A DNA stretch of 64,000 bases from Lichina pygmaea (GCA_963422465.1 OY730174.1:1240001-1304000); one strand, 5' to 3'. Positions 13,703-25,781 are shown, counted from the first letter of the stretch. Notes: a model not told the origin generated them from the letters alone. Made by a program: numbers and translations.

Positions 13703-16700
13703 CTCGTCGACGGAGGCGCGAGGTCGTGCGATCGCGTCAAAGGCACTCCTATCTGCAGACCATTCCGCTCAGCTCGACGATCCGAGATCCTGTCGAGCTA
13801 GATGCTGGGAAGGCGATCTCGAGGCCGCGTCGACGCGATCAAGGCCGGACAATCGTGGCCGCGTGGCGGTCAAGAGGACGTCTTGGAGAGTCGGGTCCGA
13901 GAGGCGTAAAAAGAGCGACGAGGGTGAGGATGAAGCGCGAGACGGATGGGTCCGAACAGCAACGACAGACGTTCGAGACCAGTATCATCCGACGAGGGAT
14001 ACGCTCTTCTCTCCGCGAACCAAAGGGTCCCTCCTTCCGGTACCAATGGACCGCCGAGCGTGTTCGAGCCTTCGCCAAAGCTTGATCGGGGACGGGATCA
14101 CCGTGCAAGCTGGAGGGAACCGATCGAAGGAGTGGGTCGAAAATGCTCCTCCTCGTCTCCACGAGATGCCTGCTTGCCGGAGAGGGCGCAAGAGATGCTC
14201 GAGAGGCTAATGGACCAAGCGAAACGGCCCGGTAGAGAGCGTCAGAGAGGCGATGACCCCGTGGCCGATGTCAATCCGGATATCAACCTTCCTTCGGCTT
14301 CGACCGCGCGAAGGCTCGTCCGTCTGCGACGATGCCGCCGAAGCCGAGTGGCTCTTCGGGTCTGAGGGAACAAGCGTATGGGAGCCAGTCCAGGGCAATC
14401 TTAGCTCTCCTGCCGGGGGGGGGGGGGGGGGGGGGGGGCCGTCCAGCATGCACACGACCGTCGACGGGTGGGCCGCGACGACTTATTTTTCTTTCGCTTT
14501 CAAACCGTCGAGGAAAGGGCGGCCCAGCCGCGACGGCACAGTTGGTACAACGGAGATCGAGACCTCGCGCCGTCGTCGGGAAGCAGAAGCGTGAAGCCGA
14601 CGCGATCACAGGAAAATGAGTGTGGTTCCGACTTCCGAGAGGCAGCGAACGGCAATACGTGAGGATGTCAAGTTCGGGATCTTCACGGGACCGTTGATCC
14701 TGGAGTGAGGGGGGGGGTGTGCACCTGGGTTACTGCACGCATACGTACAGTACGTAGCGACGTACATACGTACCGGGCTGATGATTAAATTGTGAGGGGT
14801 ATCGGCCACGATGTACGCCAGACGATGACGGCGGTGATAGGCGAACTTCGGAAAGGAGGGGGGGGGGAAGGAAGAAGGGGGTCAGGGAAGGTGAAAGGAA
14901 GTGGGCACTCGTGGGAAGCGAGACCTAAAATTGCGAGGCACTCGTGGCACTCCAGAGAACGAAGTTGAAATTGGGCCCCTGAAGAGGAGAAAATGTCCTG
15001 TATCCAAAGGCGGTGGAACAGGGGGTCTCAGGAAATTCAATTCAATTTGATTTGTGTTCGATTGAAAAATCATTTGATATTTTCACTGCGGCGGCGGCAC
15101 GGTAATTGAAAACAAGGTGAGGTTGAGAGATTGGGAGAGCGGCAGACACGAGAATGATTTAACGATGGGCCCCATTTGAAATCACGGCCGGCCGGAAGGG
15201 GCGCTCTGTACGGATGCAAACACGTACTCGACCCGAGACTTGTGAATCAGACCGCAAAAGCTTGCTCGAGGCTCACTAGTCGTAAGGCGGCAAGCTGTCT
15301 CGGGTCGGGGATCGAGGGGCCGTCGTCGTTTTCTTTGGAGCTGTTTTCATCTGCCATTTTTCTTTTGGTGCCTCAATGGTCGGCGTTTCCAGAGTCGGCG
15401 AAAGAAACCGCATCTCACCGTCTGTACATATCGAAAAGGAATCAAGGATGAGAGGCGCCTTGTTTGCGGCGGCGTTGGATCGCTGGAGAGACGATATGAC
15501 ATGGAATAACATGCCTCGATGCTGAGGCTGTGCGGAAGTACGTGCGGAGCGATACGTACGTAGTACAGTGCTCCGTTACTGCAGCGTGGTGCTTCATGCA
15601 CTCCATCGTCGAATGAGGTGGGTACAATAAGCCCGAGATGTGACTTTGGGCTCATCCTGCAGACCTCGAGGTGTTGTCAGAAGTCATCTGATGCCGTACA
15701 CATCACAGTGCCACAGTGCGTGAGGTACAGAGACATGACACAAGTCTATGTACGGGCCTATACAAAATCGACTTTGTGTATATCCATCTGATTGTTAGTA
15801 ATGGGACATCAGTATGGTGAAGAAACGTTGAAATTGGCACATAACTTATGACTATCGTGATCAACAGGATGTAGAGGCGTAAACAGACTTGTGTTGTGAC
15901 ACTGTATCATATGTACATACGAGTACGCACAGTAATACACACACTAACTTGGCTGGTGCGTGAACCGGGCAGCCGTGCCCGGCTCAAGCGCCAGCGGTGT
16001 GGTGAAGGCGCATACTCGTATGCAGGCTGCGGCTTTCGTCTCGGACCGCCTGTCCGATACTGGTGGAGCCGCGCCGCTTACGAGTACTTATGCATTGGAA
16101 GGACTGTTTGACCACGTCTAGTCCGTCCGCCAAAAAAACAAAAGTTGAGGGGGTAATAGGCTTAGTCAGATAGAACACCAGTCTCACGTGATGCACTGAC
16201 CAGACTCCCTATCAAATATCATGAGATTTGCTCTTCCCATACGATCAGAACTACTCATGCGTACAGTACATATCAAGCTCGATCAGCAGAGATCTCTGGA
16301 CGTCCGAGTGTACCGGGAACAGGGCGCACAAGAACTCTACAGCGTGTCAATGTCTTTCGTGTATCATGCAGAAGTTGTAAGACTCCTACGTCCCGTACTC
16401 CGTACCTCCGTACGAGTACGTACGAGTATAGTAAGGTACGAAGGTACTGCTCTGTATGTCCGGAGACTTCTTGTACTTACGTACTTACGTACCGCTTCCG
16501 TAATCCCATTGACAACGGCTTCCACCAACTAAAACCAGGCGGTTGGGCCTCCGGTGACCACGTCGTTGGGTTGGCTAGCTTGTACGCCTGCAACACGCTA
16601 AAGCACAGTGCTGCAAGTGGCCTAGTGTGCCTGCGGCGTCGGGCTGCACCGAAGCAGGTTCTTTGGAAAGCCTAGCGCCGGCGCTTTGTTTCACGTGCCC

Positions 16701-17828
16701 TCGATCGAAGGTCGAGCGAGTAGGATTACGTAAGACGGGATCCATTCTCGCTATGAGGTACATACGTACGGGCCGTACCTACAGTACGTAGCCGATGACT
16801 AATCGATTAGAAATCAACTACCCGGGACCAGTCTCCGGAGAATTTTCGAATTGGGGTTTTGATACTGAGATGAAGGATTGAACACAACAACGTTGGAATC
16901 AACAGCTGCCACAACTCGTACTACACCAACAGCCTGTCAACAGCCTGTCATCAGCTTGTCCATCAAAACCGTTGGCAAGATATTTCACAGAAGCATCTGG
17001 TCGAGCTTAGGTATAACCACTAGGGATAGCCAACGGAAAGGCCGTCGAGGGTCTTTTGAGTCGGGCGTGCCTCGTCTCCAGTTGACGATCCGCGTAGAAC
17101 AGCAGCCTCGCATCTCCCAAAGGGCTTGTTGTATGTAACCGGTAGGAATCCACACCTGCAAATACAAGCTCCCGATCATCATCTGCGGTATGACCTGCTG
17201 GCTGGGCCGTTGCTGATGTTTGTTATGAATTTCATGTGGCACAGCGAAAGAACTACCTGGTGGCCGGCGATGGTGCTGGTGCTGGTGCTGGTGCTGTAGT
17301 AGTAGGCTCTCACCGTAACAAACAGACCCGACGGCCATCTCGACGATTAGAATCCATCTGTGACTGCCAAATCCCCAGAGTTTCTCGTGGCAGTAAACTC
17401 GATAGGGCTACGACGTCGTCGACGACATAAACAACACCGGTGCGTCACCCCCACCCTCCTATTAAACCTGGTTCGAGAGCTGACCGACCCCTGAAAAGAT
17501 ACGGCGCTCCGGCTTCCTTCGAATCCAACCTCGATTTGATCTTGACCCGGTCAGCACGAGCGAACTTCCAAGATGATCGATTCTACGAAGCCGGCCTTGG
17601 GTGGCCATATGAGCGTGAGGCAGTGAGTGGTCGGGAGCTGGTCTGACGTCGAGCCGAGGTCTTGCCAGGCGTTGGCCGTCGGATCGAAACCCCCCGGTGA
17701 CTGGTGCGTCGTCCGAGTGCTGATGTGCTCTTCCACCGTTCTAGAGCCTATGCCGGCAGATGGCCGGACAAGTGAGTGGGGCCCAGCCTCTTCTTCGGTC
17801 GTGCTCGTGGCGCGCAACACCGAGCGAG
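13703..17828. other. 4.1 kb region without a recognised gene
   Basis: The first kilobase is probably the kinase promoter and includes a G homopolymer at about 14417-14438. The rest holds a modestly AT-rich patch (14880-15130), several GTACGTACG-type palindromes (about 14740-14775, 16390-16500, 16760-16795) and a short GGTGCT repeat near 17272. No protein family, tRNA or rRNA is recognisable. Confidence 0.45.
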
Positions 17829-19074
17829 ATGATGACGATGGCCTCGGCGACCAGGATCGAATGCTCGGGCTGCAGAAAGTGGCGTGGCCAGGATGGCTAC
17901 TCCAAGCGGCAGCTGGCCGGTAGCAAGGCCAAGATCAAATGCCGCGATTGCACCGGCGAGCAGGTCAAGGAGTTGACCTGCACCATCTGCGCCGACGTCA
18001 AGGATCTCAGCGAGTTCAGCCGCGCTCAGAGGAGGGCGCCGGACCTCGCGGTAAGGATGTCGCAGAAGACAGCCCCCGTCTGGTCGCTTGCTCGATGGCC
18101 GATGGCCGCTGACCGCTGACGCGTCCCCATCTGAACTTCAGCGCTGCATGGCCTGCGTTCGCCTCTACCTCGACACCGAGCCGGGACTGGACCAAGCCGA
18201 GCCCTCGGACGACGACGACAGCGACGACTCCAACGACGACGATGACGACGATGATGACGACGACGACTCGGAGATCTTCTCGGGCAGCGCCAGCAATCCG
18301 TTTGGATCCGACAAGGGCCAGGTGAGCTCGACGGCGACGTGCGCGCGCGCGCGCGCGCGCGACGCGATCTGACGGCGTGGCAGGACGAGCCGAACCGCGC
18401 CAAGGATCCCCGATCGCTGCTCACCATCGACAAGCTCACCCTGTCGCCGGAGCTCCAGCCGAGGAGCAAGCCGACCGAGTTCGGGTCCGAGAAGATCAAG
18501 CGGGGCACCCATGCTCTCTCCAGTCCGAACGTGGCCCGTCTCACCGGCGCCTTCATCCGGGACAATTCGACGGTCATCACGTCGACCAACACCACCGGTG
18601 GCGTGCCCTTGGACGTCGGCGACGAAGACGACAACGGCTGGATCACTCCGGCGCGCAAGAAGAACGGCAACCCGGGCCCGCCCGGAACGGCATACACCGC
18701 CTACGACACCCAGGGCGTCGGACACTCTCGGGTTCGAAGCCCGTCCAGCGTTGGAGCCTCGGACGTGGGCCTCGGACGTGGACCCAGGAAGGACGTACCG
18801 CCGCCGAAGCGAGTCGGTGGAGGGGCGGCCTTCGCCAAGATCAAGGTGAGCGGAGACGACCGGCCCTACGTCGGCGCAGGCCGGCCCCGTGGCTGATCCG
18901 ATGCCGTACCGGCCATGACAGAACACTCCAGCGGATCGTCCGGTTCACGGGTACGGCGGCATATATGACGAAGACGTCAAATACGGCGAGTCGAAGAAAA
19001 AGAACAAGCGCGGGGGCCAAGGCGACAGCGACGACGACGACGACGACGACGACGACTACCTTGCCGGATGGTAG
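17829..19074 (+). CDS. Stc1-domain protein
   Basis: Four exons: 17829-18050, 18142-18321, 18384-18845 and 18922-19074, about 338 residues. The N-terminal 80 residues have four CxxC pairs: Cys12/15, Cys38/41, Cys51/54 and Cys76/79. Their spacing and surrounding residues (KWRGQDGYSKRQL, LTCTICADVKDLSEF, RCMACV) match the Stc1 domain. In fission yeast, Stc1 links Argonaute-containing RNAi complexes to the Clr4 H3K9 methyltransferase. The first intron falls between residues 74 and 75, before the last CxxC. An acidic Asp run (about 98-112) and a second one at the C-terminus (GDSDDDDDD, then YLAGW) flank a basic, Pro/Gly-rich middle. Intron 2 contains a GC dinucleotide repeat. An upstream in-frame ATG at 17760 is possible, but I prefer the one beside the zinc domain. 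A role in heterochromatin is inference. Confidence 0.8.
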
Positions 19075-19567
19075 TCGCCCACCGCCGTTCTCGGCGGAGC
19101 GTACATCTGGGCAGACAGAGTGTGACACGGACGACAGAGCGACGGGCCTCTCTTCGCCACGACGGATTTGCCGCCTGGATAGGACTACAGGGCTAGGGTC
19201 ATGTCTTGCGACGAGCTTTCAGTTGGCTATAGACGTCGGTTGGGTCGCCAGCCTCCTGGAAAGTCGTCCCTCGCACTGTAGGCCGCCGTCGTGCGGACGA
19301 GATGCTCTTCGGTCTCGACCATCGGCGTCTAGACCGTCACGTAGCGACTCTGCGAGGTGCAGTAGCGACTGTGCTGCTGGACGACATGCATCGTCGAACG
19401 CTGGACTATGTACGGGAGTAGTTACGCAGAGGACGAGTAGGAGGTAGTTACGTACGAGGTGTAAGCTGGATTTAACGATAGCAAAATACATCCAAAAAAG
19501 TAGTTGCAGAGCCGCATTGTCAGAACTCCTGAGACATCTAGGCGCGGTACGTTACGTACGGTACAGC
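19075..19567. other. intergenic region, 3' flank of the Stc1-domain gene
   Basis: No gene recognised. GTACGTAC-type palindromes occur near 19433-19460 and 19548-19565, next to the transposase fragment. Confidence 0.4.
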
Positions 19568-19760
19568 TCAATATTGAGTATGACCACCGTTGGCATCAAT
19601 GACTGCCTGGCAACGTGCTTGCATCGAGTCCATCAGCTTCTCCAGTTACTCCTCTGCTGTCGCTTTGGAGTTTCTGGCGCATCGAGGAACTCAGGGACCT
19701 AATCCATACTTGGAGCTTGGCCGGTGTGTGTAGGTGGCTCAGGTTTTTGACACGGTCACT
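19568..19760 (-). mobile_element. Tc1/mariner-like transposase, 3' end fragment
   Basis: Read on the minus strand, the fragment ends with LEKLMDSMQARCQAVIDANG followed by GHTQY and a stop. That is the characteristic end of Tc1-type DDE transposases. The upstream part is decayed, with an in-frame stop just before LEKL, and the DDE catalytic domain is absent. It is a dead 3' fragment of an autonomous element, lying directly beside other transposon relics. Confidence 0.7.
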
Positions 19761-19791
19761 GGTTGTTCAGCTGACTAACTGTATTTGCATA

Positions 19792-19848
19792 CCCGTGCCA
19801 CTGGGGGGGGGGGGGGGGGGGTATTTCGGTACCCCCCATAGGCACGGG
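19792..19848. mobile_element. 57-bp TA-flanked palindromic mini-element
   Basis: The sequence begins CCCGTGCCACTGGGG and ends CCCCCCATAGGCACGGG, with TA on both sides. The ends are the same as those of the elements at 20613-21606 and 34563-35069. It is almost only the two inverted ends joined by a G homopolymer, and could fold into a hairpin. It looks like an extreme internal-deletion derivative. Confidence 0.6.
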
Positions 19849-19859
19849 TACCGCGCAAC

Positions 19860-20545
19860 AGCCACATGCCCTCGCAGTCCCTATGGCAAGCCTACAGCTA
19901 GCTGAACAATGGTGCCGAGACCACTGGAAGGAACTGGAGGGCGGCCCACCCACCCCCCCCCCCCCCCCCCTTCCGCCCCCCCCCCGCTCTCCACCACGTC
20001 TCCGCCCCAGACGCCGGGGGAGGCTGGAAGCCAGCGAAACAAAGCCACGGCCCTCCGCCTCCACCCTGGCCTCCCGAAGGCACAGAGAAGATCGGCCTAG
20101 CCGCCTTTCTACACAAGTGCAGGGTCCCCGGCTCTGTGTCTCCGGCCGTGGGTGGCAGTGGGAGACAGCACAGCATGTGATACCGTACTGGACTGCCCAC
20201 ACTTCTCTAGAGAGAGGATGCGGCTGCGGCAGGCAGCCCCCACCACTAACTTTCAGCAGCTAACATCAGACCGCCAGGCGGCCCCCGCCCTCACGACGTG
20301 GTTCCTCCGTCTTGATCTCCCCCTCCAGTTCTCCTGGGCTCGGGATCAGCTTCCTCCCACTTGACTGCACAGCAGTCCCTTCCCTCGTTTACAGATTCTC
20401 GATAGGAGGGCACCCACCTAGGGGCCGCAGGGGAGGTTTTTCGCCCTAAGGTCACAGGATCTCAGTCCGGTGACCTAGAGGTTTTCCTTACCAACTACAT
20501 AGATGGCCCAGCATAATCTAGCTTAGCTAGTTTTAGAATGGAGTA
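19860..20545 (+). mobile_element. LINE relic (Tad1-like), end of ORF2 and 3' UTR
   Basis: The coding part, split over two frames, includes HREDRPSRLSTQVQGPRL and then GRGWQWETAQHVI. It ends with CPHFSRERMRLRQ. This is the zinc-binding C-terminal tail typical of fungal LINE (Tad1 clade) reverse transcriptase proteins. A coding frame ends at 20364. The 3' UTR that follows (about 20430-20530, with GGTTTTTCGCCCTAAGG) matches the copy at 36540-36700 on the other strand. A C homopolymer (19957-19985) interrupts the coding part. The 5' end is truncated, as usual for LINEs. Confidence 0.65.
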
Positions 20546-20612
20546 GGAATACATACATCATAAATCCAGCATACACCTCGTACGGGAGTGAGGATGGCCC
20601 GGATGGGAAGTA

Positions 20613-21606
20613 CCCGTGCCATGGGGGGTATTTACCCCCCCCCCCCCCCCCCGTCTCTTCGGTACCGTACGTCCGGTCCATCCGGAGGGGTGTCGGACAG
20701 CTGAACGGTCCGGACAGCTGAACGGTCCGTAACAAATCTGTCAATAGCCATCAATTTCAAACCACCGCCGTTCCACCGCAACATCGGCCAAATTGTACAA
20801 GGAAGCTAAGGCTTGATCGATTCTGGAGGCACAGCGGAAGGAGACGATGATATTTGTTATTGTTGTTGTTGAGAAGAACTAGCTAGGGTTTCGGCGACTG
20901 CTCCAAATGCATGGGGGAAGAGCAAACATGACGGTGCTTAGGGCTTCGGGCTCCACACCCACAACGTCCAACATCCAACAAGGCTCGCATCAGGAAGGCT
21001 ATAGATTCCACCTCTAACCATAATAAGGCTACTACAGTATCTCAAAGCTGGCCAAATTTCTTGATGTTCCAGCACAACGACTTTGAGAGGAGAAAATAGG
21101 TGTATTAGTAAGACAAACGGGCTCTCGTGACAAGGTCGCACTGGGCCACTAAACTTACTCAGGTAAGTTAGACTGCAACAGCTATCCAAAAATGACAACA
21201 TCATCAGGAGAGGCCTGGTAACTTGGAGGGTGATAGAAGAAGAGCAGAAGAATCGGATAAGCACATAAGAATTGCTACTTGTCTATCTAGTTGTAGAGTT
21301 CTAAGCGTTGTAAAATGGATGTTGTTGCAAGTCTGTTCTTGAGCGACAACTATCGCAATTTCTCAGCAACACCACAAAAATTAAGAGAAGTCTTCAAGTT
21401 CAGATTCTATAGAAGAGAAGTAGAGGAATCAAATGAGCCGCTTACTTTTGGATTTAGTCGTTGCGTTGTGAAGTTATAATCATTGCAATTCATTCCGGTA
21501 AGAAAAGGACCGTTCAGATGTCCGGACCATTCAGCTGTCCGACACCCCTCCGGATGGACCGGACGTACCGAAGGGACGGGAGGGTAATTACCCCCCATGG
21601 CACGGG
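20613..21606 (+). mobile_element. 994-bp TA-flanked DNA transposon relic (pogo/Fot1-like)
   Basis: Both ends are CCCGTGCCATGGGG-type inverted repeats flanked by TA. The homology between the two arms extends about 110 bases, including CCGGTCCATCCGGAGGGGTG and two GGTCCGGACAGCTGAACGG-like blocks. Inside, a damaged frame reads RIRKAIDS and, after a shift, KLAKFLDVPAQRL. This resembles the N-terminal helix-turn-helix of pogo/Fot1-type transposases, and a TA target fits that superfamily. The catalytic domain is missing. A second repeat is nested within it (20816-20979). Confidence 0.75.
20816..20979 (+). repeat. dispersed short repeat, copy 2, nested in the 994-bp element
   Basis: About 164 bases similar to 9119-9271. 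Its flanks are AAGGCTTG (20808-20815) and AAGGCTCG (20980-20987), an almost perfect 8-base direct repeat. Comparison with the related element at 34563-35069, which reads through this point without interruption, shows that these bases are an insertion. An 8-base duplication is typical of hAT-superfamily non-autonomous elements. Confidence 0.7.
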
Positions 21607-22018
21607 TACTCGTCAGCACGCCAGGTTTACCGCTCAATTTCCCCGGATCCACCGGGCGGAGTCTTTCCCCAGGCTGGTCTAGCCTCGAATCGTCAGCCGG
21701 GGGGGGGTTATCGTCCGGATTATCATCGGGCCGGCGCATTCTCGAATTCCGTCAACAAACCCTCCACATGCTCACCAGTATGGTGTCATTACCCGTACTC
21801 GTACTCGTACGGAGTAAGTACGTATACGTACGGAAGTACAGAGTACAGTACTTTACGAGTACGGAGTACCGTCCCTTGACACTCACCATCCAACCATCCC
21901 GGTAACCACTATACGCCCACAGACCCCGATAAATACAACCACGGACACCGATAAGCTGCCCGTTGCAGTGTCGGTCCGAGGGAAACATCCACCAACAAGA
22001 CTTGCAGCAGCAGCGACC
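21607..22018. other. promoter side of the CENP-Q-like gene
   Basis: No gene recognised. A dense cluster of GTACTCGTACGGAGTAC-like palindromes lies at about 21785-21870, roughly 150-230 bases before the start codon. Confidence 0.4.
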
Positions 22019-22141
22019 ATGAGTCGAGCTCGCGTCCCGGCCAAGGAGGCTGCCTCTCGACCACGACCACGTCCGACCGGCTCCAACGCCGACAACGCAA
22101 CGGGTAGGGTTTGCCTCGAGGAGTGCATACGACCCCGGACA

Positions 22142-22185
<44 letters not shown>

Positions 22186-23167
22186 GCGCTGACCTGTGCA
22201 TCGTTCCCCCCCCAGTGCCGCCCGCATCGAACGCACTGCCGGCGTTGGAGCCGCAGATCAGGCGCATCGCGCCAGAGATCGTCAATGCGCAGTGGACGAA
22301 CCTGTCTCCCGCCGCACAGGACCACATGCGCCACATGCTCCGGGACACCGCTCGGCCGGTGCTGATGCGCTATCGAGACGGCGAGAGAAGGATCGAGGCG
22401 CAGGCCGCCATCGACGACTTCCTCCGGGGCGTCGATCGCAAGCTGCCCCGCTTTCCGTTCCCGCCTTCGACCCGCGACGTGCACTTTGAGTACGAGAAGA
22501 TGCTCGACAGCAACGTACGTTCCTCTCGATGACAATGACCGGCCTGGGTCAGACGGTACTGTCGTCGAGACTGACTGGATCGAAGCGGTCTCTGGAGGCG
22601 CAACTGACCCCGGCGCTTCATTCGATCGGCTTGCTCAAGAACGCCATCAAGAAGGAGGAAGACTGGCTTCGGGGCGACAAGCAGAGGCTCGACGCATTGC
22701 AGGAGGACGAGCGGAGCGAAGAGCGGTTGCGGACGAAGCACATGAAGCGCGTGAGGGACACTCTCATATCAGATCATCTCATCGTTGGGCCTTGGACTGA
22801 AACTCTGCTACTGATCGAAGCTCCACCCGTTGACGCAAACACCAGACGACGCCGATGGCCACGATCTGCACATCAGCCGGTCTAAGCATGCCGCTGATGA
22901 CCCTGTGGCGTCCCTCGAGGTAGGATCCAACCCTTGTGCAGGAGCACGTTTGCGGGTTCGCTAGCTGACGGTATCGAGCAGCGCGACGTGGATCCCGCGT
23001 TGAAGCCGCTGCTGGAGGAGCTACGCTGTCATCTGAAGGGATTTGGAGAGAGTGCGACGCAAGCCCACGAGCTGAGCGAGGCCGTCGTGACGGCCAGGGC
23101 AGCCGTGGATGAGGTGCTGTACCAGGAGTTACCACCGGAGAAATACGATCAGCTGGTTACCTCGTGA
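22019..23167 (+). CDS. CENP-Q/Fta7-like inner kinetochore subunit
   Basis: Five exons: 22019-22103, 22216-22514, 22586-22750, 22821-22919 and 22982-23167, giving 277 residues. The layout matches the CENP-Q family (Fta7 in fission yeast, a COMA/Sim4-complex member at centromeres). The N-terminus is basic and disordered. Next comes a helix around SLEAQLTPALHSIGLLKNAI and a charged coiled coil (KKEEDWLRGDKQRLDALQED). Then come the LHPL segment and a C-terminal helical region (DPALKPLLEELRCHLKGF). All introns have GT..AG ends and keep the frame. Intron 1 contains a CTG triplet repeat of about 13 units (22141-22183). The assignment rests on recalled family architecture rather than a catalytic motif. 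Confidence 0.72.
22141..22183 (+). repeat. CTG triplet microsatellite in an intron
   Basis: About 13 CTG units inside the first intron of the CENP-Q-like gene, shortly before a C-rich acceptor. Confidence 0.9.
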
Positions 23168-23476
23168 ACGATCTCTCCTACAAGAAACCGGAACCCGGAA
23201 CACAGCAGGGTCGATGCGCCCAGCCTTGGAGGCTACTACTGTAGAGGGCCGGCCTAGGGAGTATACCGACGGGGATGCGCCAGGCTAGCAAGCACGGCAG
23301 GCACACGGTTGGGCCATTGTGGGGGTGCTCCATTAGGGAAGTGACACGTCGTAGTTGGTCTGAATGCGTCACCGTATTCGTACTTGGTGGACGGCTGCAG
23401 GCGTTCGAAAACGTGGGAGCTCGGCCACTTTGGGAATGAGGGACTGCTTGTGAGGGAGAGCGAAAGGGTGTGTTGT

Positions 23477-23549
23477 CTGTGTGTGTGCGTGTGTGTGCGT
23501 GTGTGTGCGTGTGTGCGGGCGTGCGCGTGTGTGTGTGAGTGTGAGTGTG

Positions 23550-23606
<57 letters not shown>
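23477..23606 (+). repeat. GT microsatellite (about 130 bp)
   Basis: A long GT tract with periodic GC and GA interruptions lies in the 23168-23715 intergenic space, between the CENP-Q-like and ERT1-like genes. The last 50 bases are pure GT. The rest of this interval holds nothing recognisable apart from the likely promoter of the downstream gene. Confidence 0.95.
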
Positions 23607-23607
<1 letters not shown>

Positions 23608-23715
23608 GCAACAGAAGGAGACAATCGCCTGAATGATGGATTGGCCGTCCGATGTACGACCATCACCTTCACAGAAAGAGACATCACCCCCCTCCCGTAG
23701 AATACCGCCGTCGCC

Positions 23716-25781
23716 ATGGCTACTTCAGAGACGAAAGACAGAGAGCCCCCCGAAGAGCACAGGACGCCAGCAAAGCGGAAGAGCAAAGTGCTGTCACCGC
23801 CGGCTGGGTCCGGTGGCAGGAAGCGGCGCAAGGTGAACCATGGTGAGCGACGTCGCCATACCGAGTCATCTCCCCACGCCGGTGATGCTGACGGCGATAT
23901 TTGCCCCGCCCCGCAGCTTGTGTCTACTGTCGACGCTCGGTGAGGCAGCTCCATGCCCCTCTCCTACGTACCCCCGCGCCAAAACCAGCGGGGTCGCGTG
24001 TGTGTCGATGATCGCCGTTTACTGACCGTTTGCGCTACGCGGTGTTGGACACGCAGCATATGACCTGTGATCTGGTGGGTCGTTGCTCGCTCCTCGAAAG
24101 CGACCTTGGCGCTGACAGAGGCCACTGCTGACGGGAGAGGCCTTGTTGCTTTTCCTAGGAACGCCCCTGTACTCGATGCATCAAACGCGGCATCGGGCAT
24201 CTCTGTCACGATGAGCCGCGGGAGACGAGGAAGGGGAGTCGCCACGATCATGATCCTGCTCAGGTCGACGACGAAGACCCACCGGCGCTCGCGCCCGTCG
24301 CCGGCCCGTCGCGCTTCATGGACGTCGGCGATCGCTCGTCGAACGAGCTTCTGACCCAGCCGCAACCGCAGAGCCATGTCGCAGCGACGGCCGGCCGGCC
24401 GGCGATGGTATCAGGGCCTGCCGCGGTCCCGGACGGACTGGGACTGGCCGAAATGCCGTTTACGACAGTCGGCCAGGGACAGGTCTACCTCGGCGACGAC
24501 TCGCAAAGTCAGTCGCACGCCTCCCCGCCTCCAGACGGTGTCGATGGCGGCCGGCTCGTCGCGTGCTTACGTGAGGCAGTTTTGGGATACAACAACTGGA
24601 GCTTGGGTGCGCAGAACCAGTTTCAGGATATGCACACCTTCCATCCGTCTTGCATGTTCAAGGCGCCCGAGGTCACGAACGAGTACAACCTTCTCAACAA
24701 CTTCCTAAGCAACAGTCTCTTGGACGAGAACGCCGTCTACGGCAGGGATAACGGCATCATCGTCACCTCCGGCCTGGACCCTCTCGCCTTCCCACCACCC
24801 TTGGCCGGTCTTGCCGCCGCTCCGATATCTGACGCCCAACAGGAGATGGGAGCGGAGGTCTCGCAGATGCCAGAAGCGCCGGCGAATTTCATCCCGCGGC
24901 CGGCGAGTACGAAGCCGTCCGACAAGGCCCGCGAGACGTTCTACTTCACCGCCGCTGATCCGCACGGCAGCGACCCGCCCGAGGAGCGCATGAACAGATT
25001 GCTGCGAGCCAAGCACGATGCCGGGCTCTTGAAGCCGTTCAACTACGCCAAAGGCTACGCCCGCATGAGCCAGTACATGGAGCGGCATCTGCAACCGGTC
25101 TCGCGTCAGAAGATCCTGCGTCAGCTCGACAAGTTCCGTCCGACCTTTAGGGAACGGATGCAGAAGCTGACCGACATGGAGCTGGTGCTGGTCGAGATGT
25201 GGTTCGAGCGAAGCCTGATGGCGTACGATCGCGTCTTTGCCAGCATGGCCATCCCCGCCTGTTGCTGGAGGAGGACGGGCGAGATCTACCGAGCCAACAA
25301 GGAGATGGCCGAGCTGATCCACGTTCCCATTGAGCGTTTACGGGATGTGAGTGGCCCCCCCCCCCCCCCCCCCCCCCCGCCGCGCCTCCCTCTCCTGCCC
25401 CTCCAACACGGCTCGGAGAGAGACGTGATGGTTCCCGCTCGACGAGAAAGCCGGTCGTCCTCCTCGTCCGACATGGCTGAACAGAGCCGCTGCTGCTGCG
25501 GACAGGGGAAGCTGGCCATCCACGAGATCTTCGAGGAAGGCTCGCTCGTCAGCTACTGGGAGAAGTTTGGCACCATCGCATTCGACCAGTCGCAGAAGGC
25601 CATGTTGACGAGCTGCATCCTCAAAAACCCGGACCCGGCCTCGAAGGTGTCTGTCCTGCATTGCTGCTTTTCCTTTACCATCCGTCGAGATCATAATATG
25701 TGGGTTGTCTTCCTTGTATTGCGCTTGGCTCGTTTTCCTAGTATCAAGTTTGGCTTGTACTCCTCCTCGGATCATGTTTGA
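23716..25781 (+). CDS. Zn2Cys6 transcription factor with PAS fold, ERT1/AcuK-like
   Basis: Five exons: 23716-23842, 23917-23939, 24057-24074, 24159-25346 and 25506-25781, about 543 residues. The zinc cluster, assembled only after splicing, has Cys44, Cys47, Cys54, Cys60, Cys63 and Cys72, in the ERT1/AcuK form CVYCRRSHMTCDLERPC. The C-terminal half has a PAS-like region with ACCWRRTGEIYRANKEMAEL and LAIHEIFEEGSLVSYWEKFG. Members of this family activate gluconeogenic genes such as PEP carboxykinase in the nucleus. The exons of 23 and 18 bases sit inside the zinc cluster. Intron 4 (159 bp, with a C homopolymer) is a multiple of three without a stop; the family joins RLRD directly to GKLAIHE, so I treat it as an intron. 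After CCFSFTIRRDHN the end diverges from the family, so the last exon is uncertain. Confidence 0.85.

Noticed and set aside
18725-18745. GGGTTCGAAGCCC resembling a tRNA B-box
   Set aside because: It lies inside an exon of the Stc1-domain gene, and no tRNA cloverleaf can be drawn around it. No tRNA or rRNA gene was recognised anywhere in the window.
23369-23632. Thr/His and Cys/Val repeat proteins
   Set aside because: They are translations of the GT microsatellite.
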